Of a stretch of DNA of 64,000 nt, positions 54,003 to 64,000 are shown piece after piece. The DNA comes from Pseudoips prasinana (Eukaryota > Arthropoda > Insecta > Lepidoptera > Nolidae): positions 17,042,330-17,106,329 of the forward strand of contig OX621245.1 in assembly GCA_951640165.1 (NCBI GenBank), read 5' to 3'. A program made the translations under genes and the position numbers. How positions within the stretch are numbered: the stretch's first letter is position 1; every line of letters starts with the position of its first letter. The notes under the pieces were generated by a model. It saw only the letters and a list, made by a program, of their open reading frames with translations. It was not told the origin of the DNA and ran no database searches.

Positions 54003-56458
54003 TGTAAAGATTTCTCCTAGTAACACGCATTTTCAACTTGATTTAGTATATAAAACAGATTGACAGAAATCTTTAAATAACTATGTTCAAATTGATTAAT
54101 CATTTTTATTTAGGTGTATAGATTGATTTTAATCGCAGATTCTATATTTTTTAAAGATCGAGTCTTGTTTAAATATGAAAGAACTAATTATTTGCTTTTT
54201 CTTTGTCGCAATGTAGAGTAGATTTTCTATGAATTAGTTCGCTAATTTGTTCAAGGATTGTGTTTATGTTTCAAGCATTGTAAATGATCACATTTAAACT
54301 CTCTAAAGGTATTATTTAATTACATAAATTCGTTTTTTATACTTAAAATATAAGTTGACTGCTTGCTAGCTTTCTTGTTCCACCGTTATCACATTTCAAT
54401 AAACTAAATGTAGAGCAATATTAACCGCTGTGATAATCTAATAAGAAAAACCCACGAACGCTGTAACCCATAGATGAGCTTAGCTAGGGAAATAAATCCA
54501 TGATGTATAGTACCACTTTCAAACAACTCCTATGTTGTGTTCTTGCTTTCCAGCGTGTGATGAGCGGTTACTGTAGGTAACCGTAACATTGTGCTTGCAA
54601 CGACTGGCGGTCTTATTAATAATTTTATTAGTCGGGCTATATTCTTGTTTGCTGGCGTTGTTCTATAAAAACATTGGCTCTGATATTTAAAGAACTTCAT
54701 TGATCTTTTTTGGTTCAAAAATCTGTACCTTCATATGCACGGATGATGCAAAATGTTATTCCTAACTATACCACTATAGAAAATAGGTAGAGCTGCTTAT
54801 TTAGCACTTCAGAGATCCACCTACGAGTAATTGTCGATTTTGAAACAATTACCCACGGGCGGATTTCTGGGTTAGGTAAATTTATTACATTGGGTGACCG
54901 AAAGGGAAAGGAAGCCTAGCTTTTGATCTTAATATAACTAGGCTTACCTACATACCCAATATCCTGGCTTACGGGAGTTAAAAGGGCAATAGGCACAAGA
55001 AAGTATACAAACTGCCCATTACCATCACAAATGACGTATGCACATACTTTATTATGGGGTGAAGTTTTAAGTGCATACTATGAAAGATATTAATAATTTA
55101 ATGGATGTATAAATACAATAAGCATACAGCATCATCAAATGTGAAAATAAGCCTTTAGTGTTTAGGTATAAGATTTTAAATTAAATTCGTTTATTTTCAA
55201 ACCCGCATTACAATGAAATCTCCTGAATCACAAATTTTACCCATAGGGCAGAGTTTGGCGGTTTGCTCTAGAGAACTATTTAAGAATTTTAGCAAAACGT
55301 TATATAAGCTAGATCACCAACGATGTTTTAAAGGGTGTAACTAAAGGGTGTAGGGTTTTATTAAAAACTTGCAAACATACCTCGTTCGTCCTAATTAACA
55401 CATCGTCACTGGTAAGTTATAGCAAACACTGTTTACATCCCATAATGACACCATGAGAAGGGGAGAACTGAGAACCTTGCCGAAGGGACGCGACACAAGG
55501 AATGAGGTTCCGCGCAACACCACCCAGACGGGAGTATAGGGTTGGCAGTGAAAAGTTTTCTTGGAAACTAATTAGTCTGTTATTGTGTGTTTATATATTT
55601 TTGATTAAAATATTAGAAAAGTGGGTAGGTACCGTTCCCTACGATTTTTACAGTTGGTAAATGTTCAAGCAAATATTCCAGAAAGAATAGAACTGTGTAT
55701 CTCACAACCGAAGCTTTATTGAAATCATTACTGCTCGACAATCAATTTAAACGCGGTTCGGTTTTTAGTGGTGCATGACTAACTAGTAAATCTCTTTATA
55801 TACTAAGGAAGGCATGGAACCTTCGGTCCAAATTACATTTGGCTAGTTTTAAGCGTATACTGCTTATAAAACGTAAAAGTATTGCTACTGGGACGATATT
55901 TTTAAAACATAACTGGGGTGCTTATTAATTTGGTAGCGGTATGGTAAAAAAATATTTAAATGCTTTAGGTAAGTATTTAATTTTTCGTTACATGTAATTT
56001 TGTCCCTTGAGTCCATCATTGGCAAAGTTATCCTATAAAGCTTCCCAGCTTTATTACTAGATTGCGTTACAAAAACTAAAAATTTAAAACAATGTATGTC
56101 AGGAGGTAACAACCCTATGAAGCATTCAGCATTGATCTGTGCGCGCGGATTTAGAGGTGGAGAGGCAGCCTCCCGTTGGTATAACAACGGCAACATGGCT
56201 GCTTTCCATCCAGCTGGAAAATCTAGGTGAAGTGTTCAATAAGAAATATCTATTATTTTGATCAAATCTCTATAACACTGTTAAAAAAGGTAAAAAAACT
56301 GTATTTTTAACTCTCTCTAAATAAATGCTACATTTGAGTTCACTAGTTCGTAGCTTATTAATTCTATAGAGAAAAACTGGCCAAGAGGGAGCTTTTACGC
56401 ATGAAAAACGAATAAACTATGTTTAGTCAGCATCTGAGTACCTAATCACATTTAATAA

Positions 56459-56705
56459 TATCTGTAATATCTGGGGACAATGTCACACAGATTGTCCTAG
56501 CCCCAAACTAAGCAAAGCTTGTACTATGGGTACCAGGCGACGATATACATACTTATATAGATAGATATATACTTATATACATAGAAAACATCCATGACTC
56601 AGAAGCAAATATTCGTGCTCATCACACAAATATTTGCACTTACCGGGATTCGAACCCAGGACCACCAGCTTCGTAGGCAGGAGCACTACCAACTAGGCTA
56701 TGGTG
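56459..56705 (-). repeat. tRNA-derived SINE, family A with the 31372 head
   Basis: GATTGTCCTAGCCCCAAACT, GCTTGTACTATGGGTACCAG, CCGGGATTCGAACCCAGGAC, ACTACCAACTAGGCTATGG: the reverse complement of the copy at 31372-31640. Confidence 0.85.
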
Positions 56706-57539
56706 ACCTTTACCTTACCTTTTAGTCTAGGTACTTGTCAGAATAACAAACTGGAAATTGAATCTAAGCTATACAAATAGATAAGGGAGCCTATATAATT
56801 AGGAGCCATTATTGAAGTAATTCTATTTCTATACAATTCTTCTGTCAAATTAATATTATCCGAAATAGAAATACATCTTACGAAACTGTTTTGTTTATGC
56901 GAATGCACACATTTTTGTAGATTTTGTTTCGTATGCTAAATAACCAGCAGTTTTCATTCTTTTCTATGCAGATGCTGTTCTTTAATTAGGTGATAAAAGT
57001 CTAGATACCTTCATAAGCGAAGATATACGTTGTAGTTTATTGTTGCTAAAGACAAAAAATAAACAAATAAAATCTTTTAGTCTACTCAAAATGAAAACAT
57101 TATTCAATAGAATTGCCCTATCAACCCTCCTACATTACTAGACTAGGTAATATGTCCCAAATAAAATGAGCGCGCAACATAAAGACATTGAATTAACAAG
57201 ATTGACATAGTTATCAATGTTCACTTTGTGGCAGGCAATTTACTTTATAAATAAACAGACGGTAGGGAGTGCCGGCACTAAACAGTATCCATTTTATAGA
57301 TTGTTTCCCTAGTAATGTCCATATACATTGTCACCGCCACCTTGTTACACCTACTTCTGCAAATGCGTCTGTAATGGCTTGTATACTAATGGTGGCAATT
57401 CTAACTTTAACACAAATAAACTAGTTTCCACAGATTTCCATATTCTTCTTTCAAAATATACGTGAAAAAAGGACTAGGCTCTTTCGATACTAGGTATTTA
57501 TGCACGCGCGAGGTACTTTATGAAGCTAAAATGAATATA

Positions 57540-58350
57540 TGAATAAACTAGTGAAGATCCCAGAGACCGAATCAGCGAAAACATCGTACGTCGCGTCAGA
57601 CTGTACGAGATAAGAATAGTTCTTAAACATCTTAAGAACAATAAGACACCTGGTCTTGATAGAGTTAAAGCTAAGCTACTGAAGGCAGTTGGTACACCAA
57701 TCCTAGAGGCTCGAAGCATGGCACCGACGTGTGGTGGTTCTCTTTTTTATAATGTGCGCACACTTTTGATGACTTCCCGCCTCCTCAAAGAAGCCGTTTC
57801 TGAAAAAGCTTTAGCAACATATAATATATATGCTGCGGCATGTAATGCAGAAGACCGAAGAGTATAATCGGCCATTATGATTAGCGTTTGAGAATTGGAT
57901 TGAAACATGAGCCGTACTGAGGTTTCAACAAAAGTACCATGTTTACAACTGCTAGGTATATTGACGTGTTAAGCAACCATCCAATTCGGTAGGTCTAACT
58001 TCGAGATAAGGCAATCGTCGAATCTACATAACTCGACTAGGCCGTGTTCTGGGAGCTACATAATATCTTACGTTTCAAATACCATAATGTCTCAAGTTGA
58101 TGTTTTCCGACCAGTGTGAGTTGTCAATGGTCTACGGAAGGTCACTTACTATGAACGTCGCATACTATGGCTCTCCCAAAGAGCAATAAAGAGGGCTATG
58201 CTAAGAGTACGCTGCGAGAAAAGAAAATCTGGAATATTAAAAGCAATTTAAAGCAAGCAATTAAAACCAAAGTAACAGACATAGCCTGAATAATTCTTAA
58301 ACTGAAGTGGCAGAGGGCGATGAACATAGCTCGTATCTACAACGTAAGCT
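57540..58350 (+). repeat. decayed RTE reverse transcriptase relic
   Basis: Plus strand, broken by stops and deletions. LKHLKNNKTPGLDRVKAKLL (about 57622) is the reverse transcriptase entry motif; QRAIKRAMLRVRCEKRK (about 58180) and TKVTDIA, IILKLKWQRAMNIAR (about 58268) belong to its C-terminal part in the correct order. Confidence 0.75.
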
Positions 58351-58624
58351 GTAGGTAAGGCCGTTATTGAAAAAGTTAATAAATTAGCTTAAACGGCGAT
58401 GGCCAGAATCAGGGCCAATGTTTTCCATTTTAATTAACGTTTTGCTTTATAATTTAACGTTATGTGACTAGTAATGAGTAGTGAGTAATTAGTAGTATTT
58501 TGATGTTATCAGCTGGTATTAATAAACGTATTACCTACTAACATCAGAATAGAAATGAAAAGTGAAATAAGGGTATTAAATCTAAACCGAATAACGTATA
58601 TAGGGACAGCAAAAACAGTAGGTA

Positions 58625-58761
58625 CAGGACGCCAGTACATCAAGCTACCCCAATCTGTCAAATTTACCCAATTGAAAGTGAACCTTTTGCGTATGTGATA
58701 AAGTTGAAAATTTGTAAAAGAAATTTGACAGATTGGGGTAGCTGGATGTGCTGGCGTTTTT
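58625..58761. mobile_element. Tc1/mariner-type MITE, family CAGACGCC, copy 1
   Basis: CAGGACGCCAGTACATCAAG ... GGGGTAGCTGGATGTGCTGG; inverted ends of about 35 bases containing GCTACCCCAATCTGTCAAAT; TA at both flanks, the right end diverged. Confidence 0.75.
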
Positions 58762-59985
58762 TATACCTACATAGATAGAAAACCTGAATTTAGAGCAGTA
58801 TTATGACCTCGCGTTCTGTCAATACTATGACGCTCAAGGAATCCTGATTTTATGTCATTTGTCAAGTTGCCAGGTCTTGTTATTTTTTAAGCTCTAAATA
58901 GCTTACGTTCTGCGTGATGGATATGCTTAACCTAGCCTATGACACTTGCAACACACATTTTTTTCCCTTGTTTCTATCCGCGATTATCCTCATAGTTATA
59001 ACATAAATACCTATAAGATTTTGTATTTTAAATTGACTTATAGGAGAGTTACCCTATTCTGTGAGGCGCTCATGCTAGATGCTTTTACTGATTCGTAAAT
59101 GATAGGGGAGGTTAAGCAAGTGGGCTTGTGGTCAATCCATAGATGGTTGACCGCTAATAAGGTTTTATTTCTGAGTGTCTCCGTGCTTCGGTGGGCACGT
59201 TGAGCAGACGGTCCCGGTTGTAGCAATTACCGTTACACCATGTTAGAGGCCTACTGGGCGACCTGAACAACCCTGATACTAGGGTAACCACTGCCCGTAC
59301 GATAAGTATGTACCATCCTCTGATGTGCTCTGCTTTATTTATAGATTAATTTTATAGTTATATTGTGGCTTACCGTGGCTTTTAAATAAATATGCACTTG
59401 TTTGTGTTCCGAAAAATATATATGGCTGTGTTAAATTTAGTAATGCGGGATCACTGGTTTCACAAAATTATGTTAAACCTGATATCCTAAATATTCTCTG
59501 AAGAAAAAATCTCTATATTGATACGATACGATGGTTTAAAAAAATACCCAATAGAGATACCTTAAGTTGCTCATTTCGATTTTAATGCCAATTTTATCGA
59601 TGACTTTTACATAGAGTTCAAATCTGGTTAAAGAAAATGCACAAGGAGTTTACATTGTCATTTTTACCATGTGATATTTATAAGTAGATCTTATAATGGT
59701 CAAGACATAGGTATATTTCCTTTTTTTATGTTCAGATTTGTTATTAGATCGACGGCGATTTGGTGCTCATCGAATCCTCACTGGCTTAACCTAAACTGAC
59801 CCTCCGCAGTTGTGGTACAAATTGACTTGAGCATTACTATAGTCCGTGCATTACAAGCTGGGTTGCCAACTGGAAACCAGCGCTTGATTTAGTGCTTAAA
59901 GGTCCACTATTACAATTCAATTTTAAATTTAAATTATATTAAATTCAATATTAGCTAGTATTAATTAATTTTCTGAATGATTGTA

Positions 59986-60117
59986 CAGACAGCACATCCA
60001 GCTACCTCAATCTGTCAAATTTCTTTTATAGATTTTCAACTTTATCGCAAAAGTATAAGGTTCACTTTCAATTGGGGAAAATTGACAGATTGGGGTAGCT
60101 TGATGTGCTGGCGTCTG
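59986..60117. mobile_element. Tc1/mariner-type MITE, family CAGACGCC, copy 2
   Basis: 132 bp, CAGAC..CAGCACATCCAGC to GATGTGCTGGCGTCTG, flanked by TA. Interior TTTCAACTTTATCGCAAAAG and GGTTCACTTTCAATTGGGG match copy 1 in inverted order. Confidence 0.85.
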
Positions 60118-60354
60118 TACATTTAAATGTATTTTCCTTTTGTTTTTACGACTAATTATTTTCTTGTGTGTTGAGCTGGTATTTATGTATGTGTTTTGTT
60201 TCTTTCTAAGTCAGGTTGGTAAATACCCTTATTTTTCTGTGTATCTCCTACATATTCCTCCTTCATATGTATGTAATAACGTTAAACATTTAATACACAC
60301 GATAGTACACTTACAACTCCGCCTTTTCCATCTTATTTTTCCTTGTCCAACGGT

Positions 60355-60480
60355 TGTCTGGAAGAGATCGCTACAAAGCGATAAGACCGCCGATTGTACC
60401 TGTATTTTCTTATACCATTAAGATATTATGTATTGTCTTTTCTGGTGCAATAAAGTGTATTCTATCTCTATCTATCTATA
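60355..60480 (+). repeat. LINE 3' tail
   Basis: GTCTGGAAGAGATCGCTACA, AAGCGATAAGACCGCCGATT, GGTGCAATAAAGTGT, then (TATC)n; same family as 38420-38535. Confidence 0.65.
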
Positions 60481-60691
60481 TTCTCAAGAACAGGAAACCA
60501 AATATGTATTATTGGCACGGAAAAATATTTTAGGAGTTCGTAATTTCCAAAACGTTATAGTTATAGCAATTCGGAGCACAACCACTAGTTTCCAACAAAT
60601 AGGAGGACCTCTATTCATTTAATGGCTGCTATACAATAAAAAAAAATGTTTAATATGTGTTTCAATATTGACAACAAAATGTATGTTCTGT

Positions 60692-60785
60692 TTAAAGCAT
60701 CTTCTACACGGTTGCAAACCAACGTCCCGAGTTCCAACAGAGGTAATCCTGGTGGTTGCCATCCATCTAGACTGCAGATGTGCAG
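60692..60785. mobile_element. half copy of the TAAAGCATCTTCTA MITE
   Basis: TTAAAGCATCTTCTACACGG, TTGCAAACCAACGTCCCGAG, GGTGGTTGCCATCCATCTAG, ending after ACTGCAGATGTGCAG; the second arm is missing. Confidence 0.75.
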
Positions 60786-61481
60786 TAAGTTTAAACCCCC
60801 ATACAGTAAGTATAGCCTAGATATAAAACATATGATGTCCTTTAAGTAGTTCAATCCGTTAAAGCTATAGAAATTGATAGAGGTAGCAGTGATAAAATCA
60901 TATAAACTAGGGCAAAAATGCATTTTACAAGTATATATACATATAAATAAATAAGAAATAGATTCAGCAGTTATAGATGAGTCACTCCCCCAAATATGTC
61001 AACACAAAACAATTTTCTATTTAGATGTCCGTTTTAAAACAAAATATATATTTGGACGATTTGAACGATTAGGTTAAAATACCGATACGAATTTGTACAT
61101 ACGACAAAAGTTTTGTAACTTACCTACGAAATTCTTTTATATTTTTCTCCGCCTACGTGCTACAAAAGAAGATATTAATACGTAATATTCAGTTTCCTCT
61201 GCTTACGTTCAAATGCTAAAATATGAATGTAGGTGAAATATCTAGATATATAAATAGAACGGTAATTATTTACCTGAGTTACGCAATTCCGTAGAGTTAT
61301 TTACCTAAAACTGTGTGTGAATCATCACGAGCAACTCACTGGAGCAGCATTTAAAAATATGCTTTCAATTCATTTATGTGTTATCACATCTGTAGTCTGA
61401 TGTATTTGGTATGGAGAGTGGTGTCCTTCTATTATTTAGTGAAAAGCTATTGTAAAATTTCTTTGCTCGTATGTCTTACTA

Positions 61482-61671
61482 TCACACTAATATTATAAAG
61501 GCGAAAGTTTGTGAGTGTGTGAGAGTGTATGTTTGTTACTTCTTCACGTCTAAACGGCTGGAGCGATTTTAATAAAATTTGGTATGGATTTAGCTGACAC
61601 CCTGGAATAACACATAGGCACAAACATCAATTATAAAATTTAACTCTGGTAAAACCGCGGGGCATAGCTAG
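61482..61671 (+). mobile_element. short non-autonomous Helitron-like element, copy 3
   Basis: Best-preserved copy: TCACACTAATATTATAAAGG after A, ending GGGGCATAGCTAG before T, with GTAAAACCGCGG near the 3' end. No open frame. Confidence 0.78.
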
Positions 61672-61784
61672 TTCTGTAATAAAACGAGCTGGTTTCGACT
61701 AAATAATTTCCAGGTTATAACCATTTACTGTTGTTTCATGTTTTTTTTTAACTAAATGAAAACGAAAAACTTTTTACAAATATA

Positions 61785-61930
61785 TAATTCACGGGCACAA
61801 AATATACCCAGACTCCGAAAAGCTATAAATGGATGACATAAATAGTTGCGGGTACAGTTCGGGCATCGAACCTGACACACGTGAGTGCCAAAGTATTATT
61901 TAAACCATTGCGCTACACGGCAATCTCAGT
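61785..61930 (-). repeat. tRNA-derived SINE, diverged
   Basis: Minus strand; CAGTTCGGGCATCGAACCTG and CCATTGCGCTACACGGC look like a degraded box B and 5' head, with AAATGGATGACATAAATAGT as body, close to family B. Confidence 0.6.
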
Positions 61931-63985
61931 TTTTATAATGTTATTTGTTTTAAATTATTTACGAAATTCATTTAGTGCAATTAATTCATTGGAGTTAGTT
62001 TAAAAATAGATCTTCGTAGAGAAGTGCCAGTAAATAAAAATATCCCACTGCTGCTCATGGATCTCATCTCGTCTACAAATAACTTTAAAAGATCTATAAA
62101 AGCCAAATTGCGTGGCAGGGCTTACTACAAAACTTCTGATTATTTAAGTGACAAAAGGGCTTGGGATTGAGTCGCTCTAAATTAAAATCATTAACAACCA
62201 TGTAATTTTATATAAAGAAAAAAATATTTTCTAAAAGTATTCTTACCGAGTTTTCTGGCAGTTTCTCAGTAGCTGCCATGTCATGCACGGTAGGCTAAAA
62301 AAAAGACGATTCCACAGAAATTAATTTTGAGTTAACCTCCGTTTTTTGTACCAACAAATTAAATTACTTTTTACGAAGGTACTACGTAAAAATTAATTTA
62401 ATTTGTTGCATATAGCTAGCCATCAGACGACTTTTGGCTGATATGATTATATCACAAAAAACTGAATCGCATAACTAAGTTTATTTGAAGAATATTAGGC
62501 TTTTTTTGGTTTTTTGTAATTATTGCAAATCTTGTCTAAACGTTTGGGATATAAAGACAGCGAACCTCTGTAGTCAAAATTGTTTTTTTAATGATCCTAT
62601 TTGGGTCTTCGAGCGTTTGGTCAACGTATTTGGGTACGTGTAAATGGTGCAACTGTAAGTATTAAAATTATTAATTTTATATCAATAATACAGATTTTTA
62701 CATAATTATCAAAATTAACAATCACTGACAACCATACAGAGTCTTGACATTGTGTCTAGGTAATTCCTCAGTCTTATCGTTCTGAAATAAGCCGCTCGTA
62801 CATATGTTGCGTTTGGAAAAGCTACAACTCCACTTGAATTTTGAACTTTCAAATCTTGTACCTTTTGCAAAGAAAATCAATAATTGTATTTGCGATGTTA
62901 AGAACTATGTCGTCTTATCTAGCATTTTAAGTTGTTGCGATATATCGCTATGAGATTATACAGATGGATTGAGGCCCATTATATAGCGTACATATTTTAT
63001 GCTAGGTATAGAATTTAAAAAATATAAAAATTGTGATAAATTAACACACCATTAAACTTCAAGAGAGGTGTTAAGCAGAGAGGTGTTTTTTGTTGCTTTC
63101 TATGCTACCAAATTAGCACACATGCATTGGGCCCATCTAGTGGTAAGCAGTTTCGGTAGGCTATGACGTTTGCATCACTCATGGCATCACCATGCGTTGC
63201 CGAATTTATGATGATCTCTGATATCCAGATATTCGGGAACACAACTTTAAGGGCTGTGGATAGGTTGAATGTTGGCAAATCACATTTTCTTTTTCTACTT
63301 AAATAGTAAGTACTTAAAAGGACAAAATTAAATTTAAAATCTAACAAAAGAAACATATGCATAACTTATGTTGATATTAGACTTTTTAAACTAAATATAA
63401 TTTCATATAAAATTGTAGCTCACTACTTTTTGTCGAATCAAAACTTATCAAAAGTGTTTCAAATATATTGTTTACATTTTTAATTAGATAAGGTTGCCGA
63501 TTTCAATCTATCCACAACTCGTAACAATATTATGCCATTACTTGGTGAGTATTTTCTAAGGTACCACTTTAGAGAAGCTGTTCATGCATGAGGAATGATG
63601 TAATTTACCTCATTGAAATGTTGCTAACATTGAACGCTACCCAATGTAGATGCTAACTAGAGCTCATGCTTAAAGAAGAAGAGAAATAGTCAATTATTTT
63701 CGTAACATTATTAAAATTATACATCTTTCAATTAATTTACTTAATGGACTACATTAAAAATCTAATTATGTTACTTGTACCTGCCAATAATTTACAGAGC
63801 GATTGTTTTATCTTCCAACCTATTAACATTATCAAGATTCAATCCACTAATTGATTGCAAGTCAAACTGTCAAACCTATGCAGCTGTGCCGTACGATTGC
63901 AAGATTTATCATTATACGAGTATCATTCCACACTGTGGAAATTTCTGCTAGAAAAACTATCTATACCTATGTTCCGACATATGTA

Positions 63986-64000
63986 CAGACGCCAGCACAT
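63986..64000. mobile_element. left end of a CAGACGCC-family MITE at the window edge
   Basis: CAGACGCCAGCACAT after GTA, identical to the other family ends; the rest is outside the window. Confidence 0.7.

Larger units (their letters stand above)
49767..53864. other. unc80 intron 1
   Basis: 4.1 kb of AT-rich sequence. Contains the perfect 40-bp palindrome at 51250-51289 and a tandem repeat at 52548-52607. No exon-like stretch or transposon coding region was recognised. Confidence 0.5.
54003..64000. other. region upstream of the unc80 start codon, no gene recognised
   Basis: 10 kb holding RTE relics, SINEs, a Helitron, a half MITE, three MITE copies and simple sequence. The unc80 5' UTR and promoter should be here, but no feature can be assigned by eye. 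54040-56450 and 61940-63960 show nothing I can name; 62247-62279 (minus) is an 11-codon ATG frame ending in a good donor, judged coincidental. Confidence 0.5.

Noticed and set aside
62247..62279. Short first exon MAATEKLPENS with donor GTAAGAAT (minus)
   Set aside because: Joined to the exon 1 region it gives a stop; no supporting similarity. A 5' UTR role cannot be excluded.
63105..63362. 85-codon open frame on the minus strand
   Set aside because: The last third resembles a dispersed repeat and the first part is AT-rich and hydrophobic by composition only.

Overview
The window is one large insect gene with its introns and 5' flank. The organism is very probably a lepidopteran (moth or butterfly). 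The evidence is the AT-rich introns, a tRNA-headed SINE set, RTE and CR1/Jockey-like LINE tails, a short Helitron family ending in CTAG, a mariner, and several MITE families of kinds common in Lepidoptera. There is no bacterial gene, operon, CRISPR array or rRNA.

Main gene. The minus strand from 54002 down to 1286 carries unc80, the large auxiliary subunit of the NALCN sodium-leak channel complex. I reassembled it exon by exon by comparing translations with the known UNC80 family and requiring GT/AG borders and matching codon phase. This gives 42 coding exons, 7,017 nt and 2,339 codons with no stop. The start codon is at 54002. Exon 42 ends at a good donor at 1286 and the gene continues off the left edge, so roughly the last third of the protein is missing. 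Nothing in the 42 exons suggests a broken gene. The least certain borders are the 5' end of exon 5 and the 3' end of exon 9.

Transposons in the introns, left to right. 1-968: open mariner transposase (DD34D), cut by the window edge, same strand as unc80. About 6796-10252: CR1/Jockey-like LINE with endonuclease and reverse transcriptase split by one frameshift. 11.5-13 kb: palindromic MITEs. 14.6-19 kb: RTE tails, SINEs, and a TA-flanked MITE whose empty site can be read in a paralogous repeat. 23-24.4 kb: LINE C-terminal relics. 27.8-32.8 kb: conserved dispersed repeats, a Helitron and a SINE. 37-43.8 kb: palindromic MITEs, two SINEs and an RTE relic. 44307-45707: a 1.4 kb element with long terminal inverted repeats, an 8-bp target duplication, a FLYWCH zinc-finger ORF and a 19-bp minisatellite.

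Right part. 54.0-64.0 kb is upstream of the unc80 start codon. I see no gene there, only RTE relics, SINEs, Helitrons and MITEs, and the first bases of another MITE at the right edge. A 5' UTR exon or the promoter must lie here but cannot be recognised by eye.

The most unusual material is not a new gene system. It is (1) the target-duplication-flanked FLYWCH element, (2) a set of unrelated perfect inverted repeats with loops of 0 to 7 bases, one of them an extra inverted copy inside a SINE, and (3) LINE fragments lying directly against the 3' splice sites of two unc80 exons.
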